DNA from: Cricetomys ansorgei
Taxonomy: Eukaryota > Chordata > Mammalia > Rodentia > Nesomyidae
Assembly: GCA_026225945.1 (NCBI GenBank)
Contig: JAMJFZ010003624.1
Span: 7,416,001 to 7,480,000 of the forward strand
Reading direction: 5' to 3'
DNA length: 64,000 bases
Shown here: one piece after another, positions 48,941 through 59,625 of the stretch
Position numbering within the stretch: the stretch's first letter is position 1
Layout: each line of letters starts with the position of its first letter
Notes under the pieces: generated by a model
Databases searched by the model: none
What the model was told of the DNA's origin: nothing
What the model saw: only the letters and a program-made list of their open reading frames with translations
Made by a program: the position numbers and the translations under genes

Positions 48941-49380
48941 CCTTCTGATACAGCCATCTAATTCAAAATCACAGAGAGAGCCAGGAAGATGGCTCCGGGA
49001 GTAAGGGTGCTTGCTGCCAGGCCTGACCACCTGAATTTGATTACCGGGACCCAAACGACGAAAGGAAAGAAATGACTTTCGCAAGTCGTCCTCTGACCAG
49101 CACATGTAAACTGTGGGATGTGCCCACGCCCGCATGCGTGTATGTGTGTGCACGCTCATAAAAGAAACACATTAATGTAGTTTTAAAAATTCAAAAGCTG
49201 TAGAGAAAATACGTGCATTCAGAAACACAGCCAAATGTTCGTATCAGAGCGTAAATAAACACTCAGTGGGGGTGAGCAAGCAAATTGTAGTACATTCATA
49301 TCCTGGGACATAAATGGGAATAAAAATAAGCTAGCTGAAGACGTACTAAATGTTAATGAAACTCATAAACAAAAAGCACG
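48941..49380 (+). mobile_element. Old L1 ORF2 fragment, split by a B3
   Basis: The clearest part (from about 49225) reads 'gccaaatgttcgtatcagagc', 'caagcaaattgtagtacattcatatcctggg' and 'ctaaatgttaatgaaactcataaac', matching the end of L1 ORF2. The stretch before the B3 is short and the match is weaker. Confidence 0.6.
48980..49188 (+). mobile_element. B3 SINE inside L1
   Basis: Head 'gagccaggaagatggctccggg', core GGGTGCTTGCTGCCAGGCCTG and 'gcaagtcgtcctctgaccagcac', then a TG/CA and A-rich tail. Flanking sequence repeats ATTCAAAA (48961 and 49189) and continues similarly, a decayed target duplication. Confidence 0.85.
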
Positions 49381-49787
49381 AAGGAGGCAGAGATGGAAAT
49401 GATTCCTACTTTAGAATTTTCATTATATGAAGCTCCCACTCTGGAAAAGAGAACTAGAGTGTTTGGGTACACAGGTGCTCAAATTCTCTTGCAAAGGAAA
49501 GCTGTGCCTACTACCAGATCTGAGCAGAACGGGCTTCTCTGGAAGGAGAGCTTGTTGGGGGAAGATGAGGGTTTCTGGGTGCAAGGCATATTCCAATCCT
49601 TCAAAGAGATAGGTGTGGTTTGGTGTTCGTTCTCGTTCTGTTGTGTTTTTTTGTATGAATACCATATTTGAGGACTTTTAAAGAAGAAATGGAAAAACTG
49701 AAAGGAAAAATAGTCTGGACAGAATTGTGTAGGTAAGACTCGTGATTTAAAACATAGATATTTTCTCCTGGCTCAAGAATCTGTTCC

Positions 49788-49905
49788 AGGGGCTGGAGAG
49801 AGGTTCTGTTCCCAGAACCTACATGAGGGGTGGGGGCTCACAACTGCCTAAAACTCCAGTTCTAGGGGATCTGATGCCCTCTGCTGGTCTCCACAGGCAG
49901 GCAGG

Positions 49906-49961
<56 letters not shown>

Positions 49962-49998
49962 AGATACATGCATACAGAAATAAAAACTGAATCTTAAA
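49788..49998 (+). mobile_element. B2 SINE lacking its pol III promoter core
   Basis: Starts with the B2 head (GGGGCTGGAGAG) but jumps to the middle of the element ('ttcccagaacctacatgagg'), so the tRNA-like segment with the A and B boxes is missing. The body ('ggggatctgatgccctctgctgg') is intact. A (CA)n run of about 22 units at 49913-49957 and an A-rich end form the tail. Confidence 0.8.
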
Positions 49999-51079
49999 AA
50001 TGATAGCAACAAAAGAATCCATTTCAGTGACCATAAAGTTTCTTCCTACAGTCGTTTATTAGAAATGAGCTCTCCTTCAACGCAAAGCCTGGGGCCATAG
50101 ACCATGGCTACTGTGGTGTAAAACATATGCTTATAGAAAATAAATTGAGTAGTTTTTGATGAGCTTTGATTCCTGCTTTGTCCTGTCTACCTACAGCCAG
50201 GTCTTCGGGAGTGTGGCTCACATTGCTTGTCTCTTCCCTCCTTCCTTCCACGGAGCTGTTTCCGGAAGCCAGCATCCACTGGCATTACAACCATACATAA
50301 TTTCTTATTTTCTTTAAGTGAAGAAAAAGTTCCTTGAAGTTGGGAGGCAAAGAAATGCATCAGGGTAATCATACCTCACCTACTTCAGTGCTCCCCATGG
50401 CTGCAACTGAATGTGGACTCCGTTCTCCCATCTTAAGCTAGCAGGTACTGCTGCTCTGTACAGCCAGCAGCTGCCAGGGCTCTCCACAGGCAATGTCTTC
50501 CGAGGCTGTGTGAAATGAGTCCAACACCCTGGTGCCTCAGCACCTCACCTCCGGAGTCCCGTGGTATGTTCTGCTGTACAGGAAGAAATTATTTGCCCAG
50601 AGCTGAATATTTACTTCTGGTTGCTCCTGTAGGAAATCTGAAGGGCATGGGGCACCTCTAATCAGCTCAGTGACTTGGGTTTCCCCCCATGAACTGCAGA
50701 ACCTGAACCAAAGCAAGTAGCAGAAAAGACTTCTGAGCAGAGCCATGACCGCTTAGGAATCTGATGGAAAATCAGTCAACTGCGTTACTATCCTGACTAA
50801 ATGTGGTTTAAAGAGAGAGCGAGAGAGATTTGCTGAAAATAGGGTTAATGAAGTAAAGGCTTGTTTTACTTGTTAATATTTCTGGAAGGATTTACTTAAT
50901 GTCAAATCAAGGAAGCTTGAGGCGAGAGAGCACAATCTGTTAGACAGCAGAGAAAGGGAGATAGATGGATGACTGGATAGGCAGGCAGACGAGAGGGGTG
51001 GAGGGATAAGCACTGAAATGTGGAGGGGAACAAATATGCATGCTAAAGGCAGAGACTGGAAGAGAAGCATCCCCTGCCG
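49999..51079. other. Unique sequence
   Basis: No gene or repeat recognised. Confidence 0.35.
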
Positions 51080-51700
51080 CTGTTCATTTATTCCTAGGTG
51101 AGGTTGTGTTCACCCTCTCCGGATTGATGCTGTTCTAACACTATTTAATTACCGTGATGGATGGCATGCGAACCACCAATGGCCCTGTTCTCACTCGCCC
51201 TAACTGCTAATGGGCTGTAAATACGGCCTTTAAAAAGTAACCCGGGTTTGATGCGGATCTGCGTCCGCGTACGTTAATGACATGCCAGGGAAATAGATTA
51301 GTTGCCTGTCTGCCTGTTACTCACGGCGCTGAGCATTTTACCGCTGACCCAGCCTGGCCTCCTCCCGCATGACAGAGGAGAGTGCCTCGACTATATGCAA
51401 ATCTAGGCTTTTATGATCCAAAGAGACACTGCCAAGAAAACAAAGCATTTATGAAAGAGGCTCCGGTTATGGTGTGGTAAGCAGCTACGGCCCTGGGGAT
51501 TCTCCCTAGCCGTCCATGTGCAACTTCCGAGGGAAATAAGTTTTACAGGGAAGGAGCCAACAGAAGGGCAGCTAAGGGCTCCAGGCAGCAAAGGAGTTAC
51601 AGTGTAATTAACTCCCAGACTGGGCCCAGTGGTGGGGCAGCAGGGCTTCGGACTGCTTCCTCTTCAGCTGGAATTACAGTCTAATCCTGTGTCGGGAGAT
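51080..51700. promoter_or_regulatory. Candidate conserved non-coding element (enhancer-like)
   Basis: A repeat-free block with an unusual mix of homeodomain cores (TTTAATTACC near 51145, GTTAATGACATG near 51273, AGTGTAATTAAC near 51600, GGAATTACAGTCTAATCC near 51669), an octamer-like TATGCAAATC near 51394 and CpG-containing segments (GCGTCCGCGTACG near 51261) kept in otherwise CpG-poor DNA. Such density without repeats is typical of developmental enhancers. Conservation itself cannot be seen from one sequence. Confidence 0.45.
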
Positions 51701-52149
51701 TGGAAACTCAGCGCTGCACAAGACTACAGGGGAAATCAAGGCACTTCAAGAAGGAAGGACTGTGACACGGCTGCTCTCTCCAGCCTGGTGTGCAGGTGTG
51801 GGTGGATTTTATAGGGAGACCACTGGATGTCTGAAGTAGACTGACGGAAGTCTGAGTCTGGGCCATTTGGGAGGGAACATGATGGAAATATCTGCCCCGT
51901 GCCTGGAGAACCTATTTGTTTTGACTACTGCTGCTGCTGTTTTCCTTAAAGTTGAAGATCACAGGGCTGAAAAACCAGAGCCCTGAGCAGAGGAAACGTG
52001 CTCTTGGCAGGCCTGGGAAGCCCCGTGCATTGGGCACGGGCGGCCAGGGAAGCCCTGTTCTTTGGGTCTTCTCTGTGCTCTTGGGCACAGAACAGAGATG
52101 CGTGTTGTACACAGCGATGCCTCTGACAGCTGGAGAGGCCATACTAAGT

Positions 52150-53060
52150 GCGAAATCATTTGCCTCAATAACCCTGCAATTAAATTAAATTCTGAAACTA
52201 CAGAGCTAGAGAAAGCATCGGATATTTTCCTTTATTCCCCTGGATATGTTTAATCTTGCCAAAGAGAACGACAAGACATTTCTGACTCAACGAAGTTTTA
52301 CGTACAAATGTGCTACTGCTCCTTCTAGATCTTGATATCCACCTTAGTTTGAATTTTGCTCTTCTTCATCGCAATATAGCCTTTTATGTGAAGAATTGCC
52401 TATAAACGCCTAGTAAATTCTAATAAAACCAAAATGCCTATAAAATTATAAATCAGGCTACAATTAATTTATGCAACCGTGGTAACATTATGTTTTCTAG
52501 ATTTATCCTTTAGTTTTTTTTAAGCAACTATAATTGTAATGTAAGAGCACATTCCATTCTAAAGATACTATTCAAATTCAGTAAAATACTTCCTATGTGG
52601 ATTAGCTTGCACTTGACAAATATGTCATCCTCCATAAATATACCACATAATTAGCCCACAGTACACACCATACTTAACAAAAACGTCATGTACTCCGCAA
52701 GAATATAATTAAGAATTTGAATGTTGTTTTCGGTTTTAAACTCTAATGAACTGTTCGTATAGGACCATAAAATATGAAGCAGTTCCAAATCTGTTCCTTT
52801 GTCTTTCGGGTTGTTTCAAACCTACTGCTAAAATGCAGGAAGACTCAAGATGGTGGGCAATGTGAGCCCAAAGGCTTCCATCATGAAGAGACTTTCCCAA
52901 TAAAAGCTTAGTCCTACATAAGCAGGCAGCCTCTGGATTAATGTCCATTAAAAATATATTTATCAAAGGTTTTATAATTTAAAAGTGCTGACTTGGTGCA
53001 TTTATGTGTAGCCATATATGTGTCATTGAAATTCAACAGTAATTACAGCTATTGTGTAAT
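52150..53060. promoter_or_regulatory. Candidate AT-rich conserved non-coding element
   Basis: About 900 bp with no recognised repeat and many homeodomain-type cores (GCAATTAAATTAAATTC near 52177, CTACAATTAATTTATG near 52459, CATAATTAGCCC near 52646, AATATAATTAAGAATT near 52702, CAGTAATTACAGC near 53037). Open frames are short, so it is unlikely to be coding. Inference only. Confidence 0.4.
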
Positions 53061-53102
53061 ATTTAAATCATTAATTTCCCCCCCAAAGGAATAATATTTT
53101 CT

Positions 53103-53340
53103 TCTTTAAAAAAAAATAAGACTTATTTATTTTTATTTTGTGCGTATGAATGTTTTGCCTCTATGTATGTATGTGCACCCCAAACATGCTGGTGCCCAAA
53201 AATATCAGAAGACGGTGTCAGATCCCCTGGACCTCCAGTTAAAGATGGTGGTTGTAAGCTGCCATGTGAGTCCTGGGAACTGAACCCCGGCCCTCGGCAA
53301 GAGCAGCAAGTGCTCTTAACCGCTGAGCCATCACTCGAGT
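53103..53340 (-). mobile_element. B2 SINE, reverse orientation
   Basis: Reversed B2 with 'ggtgtcagatcccctggacctccag', 'gtcctgggaactgaacccc' and CTCTTAACCGCTGAGCCATC at the head end. The tail is A/T-rich at the left. Both flanks carry ATTTTCTT, likely part of the target duplication. Confidence 0.93.
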
Positions 53341-53664
53341 CTCAAAGATTATTTTCTTATTACACTATTTAGAATTGGTGATAAGAAGACGCCTATCCCA
53401 CGCCACACGATTTCACCACTATTTTGACGTTTTGATTGACTTGTTCCTCATGCTGGTGTCAGATAGCCCCTCCAACTGCCCTGCCCTAGCTGTGAATCCA
53501 CCTATTTTTCTTGCCTGTGACCCGAGACCTATGGCAGTCCCGGCCAGAGCAGCCCAGTCAACCTCTGACAACCTTCACCGAGTGAGGAGAGCGATAGAAC
53601 CTGGCTAGAAATCACTTCTACATTTTCCTAAGTCTTTAGAGTGGGGGTTAAAACCCTAGTATTT

Positions 53665-53765
53665 GGAAATATGGGAAAAACTTCAAGGCCCAAGTGATTT
53701 GTGCAGTGCCCCACTGATTTGTCCAATGGAGGAATCAGGATTAAAACCCAGATGCCATGGTGAAT
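53665..53765 (+). mobile_element. Possible MIR fragment
   Basis: 'aggcccaagtgatttgtgcag' then 'gaggaatcaggattaaaacccagatgcc' resembles the last part of MIR in forward orientation. Confidence 0.4.
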
Positions 53766-53769
53766 CATG

Positions 53770-54283
53770 ATTATAAACCTGATGGGGTCTGGAAGCAGCC
53801 AGTCGACATGTCTGAGTAGGTCTGTGACGATTCCATGAAGAACTGACTGAGGTTAGAAGACTGTCCCCCAGTGTGTGGGGTACCAAACACAAAGTGGCCC
53901 AGATGCAAAGACATCAGCCGGGGGAGCACTATTGCTTGCCTGCCTTCACGGCTTGCCGGTGCGCGCAACCATCATCATTGCCGCTGCCGCCGCCACGATC
54001 CTTGGCTGACACCAGGACCCAGCGTCTTCACCCTTCCAGCACGGATCGAAGACCATCAACTCTCCAGAATCGCCCTGGCCTTCAGTACTACATTGGGACT
54101 GCTAAGGCATCCAGCTTCTCGGGCTGAGCGACTCCTGAAATCCCAGCCTCTCCAGCTTGCAGAAGGCCGCTGTGGACTGCCTAGCCTGTATCAGTTGTAA
54201 GTCGGCTTAGCAGATCCCTTTTGATAGCATCTAATTTCTATTAGTTTATTCACACCAGAGCTCTACTTAATACAGCAAGTGAA
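53770..54283 (+). mobile_element. Ancient LTR-like repeat, same type as 61215
   Basis: 'agaagactgtcccccagtgtgtgggg', 'cgaagaccatcaactctcc', 'cagcctctccagcttgcagaaggc' and the end 'tctacttaatacag' follow a mammal-wide repeat whose 5' part starts TGATGGTTAATC; the 5' end is missing here. A GCCGCTGCCGCCGCC patch lies inside. Family name not recalled. Confidence 0.5.
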
Positions 54284-54549
54284 CTGCACCCAAAAGGGGT
54301 GCTGCAGAGCCCCTGGCAGCCATGGGAGCTGGTCCCCACTGAGGGTACCACTGCTCTACGTTGAGCAGATACACCTCCAACGGTCCTTCCTGAGTTCAAG
54401 GCAGTCACATCTTAGATACCAACCCAGCCCCAACAGAGGGCTGTCACAGGACTTAGGTGCAAGAACAAGTTTCACTAAGGATTCTGGGTCTCTCTCTCTC
54501 TCTCTTTTATCCTTCATATTCTCCGTTTTCTTTCCTGTCTTGTTATTTT

Positions 54550-54763
54550 TTAATATGCATTTATTAGTTCATTTATTTACTTTGTTTATGGATGTTTGCG
54601 CCTGCATGTATGTCTGTGTGCCATGGACTTCAGAAGAGGATATCAGATACCCTGGAACTGTAGTTTACAGATGGTTGTGAACCTGCTTGTGGATGCTGGG
54701 ACTTGAACCCGGGTTCTCCAAAAGAGCAGCCAGCGCTCTTAACTGAGTCATCTCCCCAGCCCC
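54550..54763 (-). mobile_element. B2 SINE, reverse orientation
   Basis: Reversed B2 with 'tatcagataccctggaactg' and 'aagagcagccagcgctcttaactgagtcatctccccagcccc'. Flanks share TGTTATTTT at the left and TGTTACTTT at the right. Confidence 0.93.
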
Positions 54764-55652
54764 TGTTACTTTCCTTTTTTGACCTACTTCTTTAACAAAA
54801 TATCTGTATTTTCGGTGAGACTGCTGGAGCTATCACATTAAGCTCCAGATAATTTCTCATTTGAGACCTCGCAAACGGCACGCACCTCTAAAGGGCTGAT
54901 GAGTCCCTTTATTGTCTCTTTACTACAAGCTGGAGAACATCTTGTGTTTCTCTGTCTCCTCCCTGCTACATTAAGAAAAATGACAATCTACCTCTCCATA
55001 TGGCCAGAGTTTGAGTGAGGCGGAGCTTACTGGTTAGTATTGATCAGTACGAATTTATAACTGGAATAACGGCTTCCCCTACAGAGTGTGCATTGCAATT
55101 CCCAGCACCAGACCACAGAAGGCTTTGGGTTGTATAGTAAGTGGAGGATCTGGCAAAGAAAACAAATCTGCCGTCAGTCTCTTCTCTCTCCAGTTACAGG
55201 AAGCGCCATTTTGTCTCTCTTTGTTGTCTGGCCTTTGCATACGGTCACAGCAGCAAGAACAGAGCTGGCCTTATCAGTCTGCCAGGCCCACGGCTCACCA
55301 GCAGGACATGGGAAGCACCACGGGCACTGAGGACAGCCCAGGGCTGTGCATCTGCTAAGCCTGGGAGGTGCGGCTCTGAGAGCCACGTGATCAAGACAAC
55401 CCGGAAGTGCAACAGCAAAAGAGAGCTTCCTTCGTCTCACAGAGGACAGGGAGGGGGGACATCAGCATCATTTTGTCTTTCCTAGCTGAACTATTTAAAA
55501 TGCACAGGGAGAGGAAAAAGGCCTCTTTACAGTAACAAAAAAAAAAAAAAAAAAAAAAGTGAGGATTAAATTCAGTTGCATATATTATTAGCTCAAATAA
55601 CGGACTTCAAGACACACAAACTTATTTCTTCCCACACAAAAGATGCTTTAAG
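54764..55652. other. Unique sequence with A22 tract
   Basis: An uninterrupted A22 run at 55537-55558 could be a retroposon tail, but the 450 bases before it match no transcript I recognise. The 114-codon frame at 55141-55485 is unrecognised. Confidence 0.35.
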
Positions 55653-55666
55653 GTTGTCATGGCAAC
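55653..55666. promoter_or_regulatory. RFX-type X-box motif
   Basis: GTTGTCATGGCAAC is a 14-base near-palindrome equal to the optimal RFX X-box except at one position. It lies in repeat-free AT-rich DNA with a PBX/HOX-like TGATTGATTAAAA about 90 bases downstream (near 55754). Binding is inferred from the motif only. Confidence 0.5.
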
Positions 55667-56154
55667 TCCAGTCAGCAGGAAGAATTGTATCTTTCTTTTT
55701 GACTGTTCCTAGCACATGGCTTGTATCTTCAAGTTCACCCCGTGGCCCAAGATGATTGATTAAAAAGCCAAGCAGAGAGTTTTAAAATACATCCATTTGC
55801 CATTTAGAATTTCTTGCTTGAATTGCCTTTTCTGCTCTTTTCTCATTAAGTAGCTTCTATTTTCTCATTTTTCTTCTCTTTTATGTCATCATATGGAGGT
55901 TGTTTATTCAATATAATCAAATATCCAAGCCTTTTTTATTTTACAGTGTGTTCTTTGCTACTCCAAAGGAAACCTTCTCATTCCTGAGGTAGAAGAAAGT
56001 CCAAATGATGTTGGAGAAAAATCTACATTGTGTCCTCTTTGTTTTGATTTTTTTTCTTGTGTTTATTTTTGTACATTCTATATCGAAAAGTATCTCGGCT
56101 GAAAATTGTTCCAATATTACAAATTTAATAATTTATCTCTTCTACTGTGATATT
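55667..56154. other. Unique AT-rich sequence
   Basis: No repeat recognised. A 160-codon frame starts at 56005 with a hydrophobic stretch but runs into the B3 SINE at 56155, so it is not a gene. Confidence 0.35.
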
Positions 56155-56505
56155 TGTACATATGTGTGTATCTGTGTGTGTGTGTATAGACAACATACAT
56201 ATTCAGAGTGTACTTACACATATGTTCATGTATGTGTGGAGACCAGAGAACATCCTTGGCTGTCACTCCTCAGGTACCTTCTGTTTTTGAGACAAGGTCT
56301 CTCGCTGACCTCGAACTTTCTAAGTAAGCTAAGCTGGCTGGCCAGGGCGCTAGGATCAGCTTTCCTCCAGCTCACCAGCACTGGGGTTAGAAGTAAGCAC
56401 TACCATGCCCGACTTTTATTACCTGCATGCTGGAATTTGAGCTCAAGTCCTGTGTGTGCAAGGCAATTCAATACAAGACTGTATTGACTGATCTATGTCC
56501 CCAGC
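56155..56505 (-). mobile_element. B3 SINE, reverse orientation
   Basis: TG-rich tail at the left, then 'gtggagaccagagaacatccttggctgtcactcctc', 'gagacaaggtctctcgctgacctcgaac', 'agctcaccagcactggggttag' and the diverged head 'actgatctatgtccccagct'. Confidence 0.8.
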
Positions 56506-56780
56506 TCTCTACTGATTTTTTAATAGCCCTTTGTGTACAATGGTTGTGTGTTATCTGTATATTGATACATCTCCCCATCTTTAATGTAATTTCATTGATT
56601 AATTTTACTACTCTCAGCTTTTTTTTCTTTCTTTAAGACTTATTTTTATTTTTAATTATGTGTATGCATGTGTGTCTCTGTGTGGGTATGTGCTGGAACA
56701 GGAGTCACAGACAGTTGTGAGCCACGTGACCTGGGCGCTGAGAACCAATCTCAGGTCTTCTGCAAGAGCAGTACACATTC

Positions 56781-56880
56781 TTTTTCTTTTTCTCCTGAGC
56801 TGAGGACCAAACCCAGAGCCTTGCACTTGCTAGAAAAGCAATCTACCATTGAGCTAAACAACCAACAACCAACTCCACAA
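56781..56880 (-). mobile_element. ID SINE, reverse orientation, inside B2
   Basis: T-rich tail then 'gagctgaggaccaaacccagagccttgcacttgct' and 'aagcaatctaccattgagctaaac', the reversed ID element. GTACA(CA)TTCT occurs on both sides (56771 and 56882), the target duplication. Confidence 0.85.
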
Positions 56881-56896
56881 TGTACATTCTTCGTCC

Positions 56897-57110
56897 TCCT
56901 CCTCCTCGTTCTCTCTCTCTCCCTCTCTCTCTCTCTCTGTTTTTTTTTTTTTTTTTTTTTTTTTGGTTTTTCAGACAGGGTTTCTCTGTTGTAACTCTGG
57001 CTGTTCTAGAACTCACTCTGTAGACCAGGCTGTCCTCAAACTCACAGAGATCCTCCTGCCTCTGCCTTCCACGCTCTGGGATTAAAGGCGTGCATCACAA
57101 CAGTCTGGCT
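56897..57110 (-). mobile_element. B1 SINE, reverse orientation, with (CT)n and T25 tail
   Basis: Low-divergence reversed B1 (CAGACAGGGTTTCTCTGTTG, 'gggattaaaggcgtgcatcac') carrying the GTTGTAACTCT variant, preceded by (CT)n at 56911-56938 and T25 at about 56940-56964. GTACATTCT at 56882 and GTACACACT at 57113 are the likely duplication. Confidence 0.93.
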
Positions 57111-57150
57111 CAGTACACACTCTTAATCACCAAACTGTCTTCTAGGCTTT

Positions 57151-59336
57151 TAAAAGTTCTTTTTTTTTCTTTCTTTCAGTTCAGTTTTGTACACTGAGAC
57201 AAATACATACCTGAAATCGATGCCTCTTATCTATTCATATCGTTTACGTCGTTCTGGTGCTAAACACGAGTCTAAAGTTTGATAAGTGTCTGACAGCTCT
57301 TCGGGAAAGTAGGCTAAAAAGCATATGGGATCTTTGACTTCCAAGCTGCAGACTCTATTTGCACTGCTAAGGGATCTAGCTGTTTGGATCTAATGCATTC
57401 CTGTGCAACAGAAAGAAAAATTCTACAGCTAGTGAGCAAGATGAAATAAAAAATAAAGTCTGAACTCTGCATGCACACAGACACCCCACCACTGGCATCC
57501 ACTCTCTGATATCCTCAATGACTACACATTATTCATGATCATCACCTAAGATGATCGATGACCAAGCATCCTGGGTTTTGAGAATACAGGGACATGAAGA
57601 TGAGGTGGGAGGAGGGGTGAGTCAGTTGCAGAGCTGAGGAGACAAAGTAAAATTTGAAGTCACATTGTGGTAAATGTCTGTAATTCGCATTATATAATGA
57701 CTATGTATATTGGCTTTTTCTTTTTTTCTTTTGCTGGGCCAAAACATCTGAAGTAGACAATTTAGGAGAAGGAAAAGAATTATTTTTGATCATGATTACA
57801 GAGATTTTACTCCATGTTCTCCTGGATCCACAGGAGATGTGTGGGGCTCTGAGAGACAATCCACATCCAGACTGTAGCATGGTCCTACACTCTGTACGTT
57901 TTACAGCTTGGAGTCTGGCCTTTAGCCAAGGTCCCCTCAGCACAAGGACTCATTCTGTACACAAGCTGCAGAAAGCTGGTCCAGGGTCTTGCACGCAACA
58001 CCTTGAAGTAAAGAAGGGTAAGAAACAAAATAGGTCACAGCAAGCCTGAGTTAGGTGTGGTGGTTTTTCTCTCCTCCATCTTCGAGAATGTCTCAGCTCA
58101 GAGGACAGGGGAGTCAAGAGGAAGGGAACAGTCCAGGAACTGGTTATCTCAGTGCACTCAACTTTTGACCACCATCCAATGCAACCACCAAATGTACAAA
58201 AACATATTCTTAGGCAATTTACGAAGCAACTCCTAGACCAGCCCGAGTTAATACTCTTCAATTCAAACAACCAAGGTCATTTGTCAGATCCTATAAATGA
58301 TAACTTTCCTATCTGCAGAATTTTAAAACTCCTATAGAAGACTCCTACATGGTAGCTTCAAGAATATGGCACAGTAAATGAAAAGATTGCTTTCAGTTTC
58401 AAAACAAAATTTTTTTCTACAGTTAAACTTTCTTTGGTGGGAAAGAAATTTCTAAAACATACTGACATTCTGGTTCTGGCTATGAAGATTCACAAAACAC
58501 GATTATCCATCCACAGGAGGAATGCCTTGACCAAACACTGTCTGTCCTCTCTTTCCCTTAACTTTTCCTGAGTTAAACTGTGAATAAATTGAGAGATTTG
58601 TTTATTATGCAAAGAAATTTGAGAATATTTCTGATTGCTTAGCCTCACATCCCACAACTAAAATTAAATATTGATCCAATTGAATTCAAATAACAAGACG
58701 ATCAACTGAATACTCGGGAATGCTTACGTTTTTAAAATGTGTCTTTTTCCTGCTGGAGGCCTGAGTGCCTCTGTGGGTCTCAGCCAAATAAAACAAGCAT
58801 TTCTCAATAGGAGAACCATCCAAGCTATTCATTCATTCAACGCAAGAAGTTGAACAAAGGATGAAACGAGAACGCCTACCCTCTACTTAAAATCCCATCG
58901 GAACCTTCCTGTAATCCTGAGTCTGTGAGCAGGGTTCACATTTTAGGTGAAGCTGTATCTGAACAAGATTCTCCCACTTTGTCCAATAATGAATCGCCTT
59001 GGACAGGATCCAAGACTAAAATGCCTGCGTTATATTCTGCATATTAATGGATTAAGTTCATGCAAGATCCCAGCTCAATTATTCATAAATTTGTTTCTTT
59101 TTTTTTTTTTTCCTTTCTTTAATTTTTCTACTTCTTAACATGCAGACTTGACTGCCATGCTCATGTCGATGACCGGGTTTCTCCTTCTTTGTTGTGGCTT
59201 TATGTTTTAATGTAAACTCTTAGTCTTGAGAGACATTCATCTCTGTGCCGGAACTAAGGACTCTGTGGATTCTCTTCCTAGAATATAAAACAAGACCTTG
59301 GATTCCATTGGCCAACAGAAACATTAGCTAAATGAG
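57151..59336. other. Mostly unique sequence
   Basis: A weak MaLR-like fragment may lie at 57780-57960 ('gattacagagattttactccatgttctcctgg'). T-rich tracts occur at 57160 and 59096-59111. No gene or other repeat seen. Confidence 0.35.
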
Positions 59337-59625
59337 GCTTTCCTCAAATGTCACTCATTCGTTCAGCAAGTCTTTGCAGAGAACCTCTTGGGTTCCAGGC
59401 ATCGTGCTTGTCTGGGAATTCAATAGTGAATGAAACAGATGTATGGACCGCTGCCTGTGGGGTGGTTACAAAGCAACAGGGAAGACAGAAACATGTTAAT
59501 ATCTATCACACGTGGCGTTAAGTGGATTGAGGCCGCCACTTAGGATCACCAATAAGACTCTGTGAAAAGACAGCATTTAAACAAAGCCCTAAAGGATGAG
59601 GAGGACCGGAGTGAACATCCAAAGG
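59337..59625 (-). mobile_element. L2 LINE 3' end
   Basis: 'tcactcattcgttcagcaagtctttgcagagaacctcttgggttccaggcatcgtgcttg' is the reversed L2 end ('attcattcaacaaatatttattgagcacctactatgtgccaggc'), and 'gaattcaatagtgaatgaaacag' follows in the L2 order. Confidence 0.8.

Larger units (their letters stand above)
56635..57150 (-). mobile_element. B2 SINE, reverse orientation, interrupted by ID and B1
   Basis: The tail and middle lie at 56635-56778 ('gctggaacaggagtcacagacagttgtgagcc', 'ggtcttctgcaagagcag') and the head resumes at about 57112-57150 ('cagtacacactcttaatcaccaaactgtcttctaggc'). Everything between is later insertion. Confidence 0.75.

Noticed and set aside
55086..55558. Processed pseudogene ending in the A22 tract
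   Set aside because: A tail-like A run is present, but no part of the upstream sequence is recognisable as a transcript and no poly(A) signal or flanking duplication was seen.
56005..56487. 160-codon frame with hydrophobic start as a membrane protein
   Set aside because: The hydrophobic stretch comes from T-rich DNA and the rest is translated TG repeat and reversed B3 SINE.
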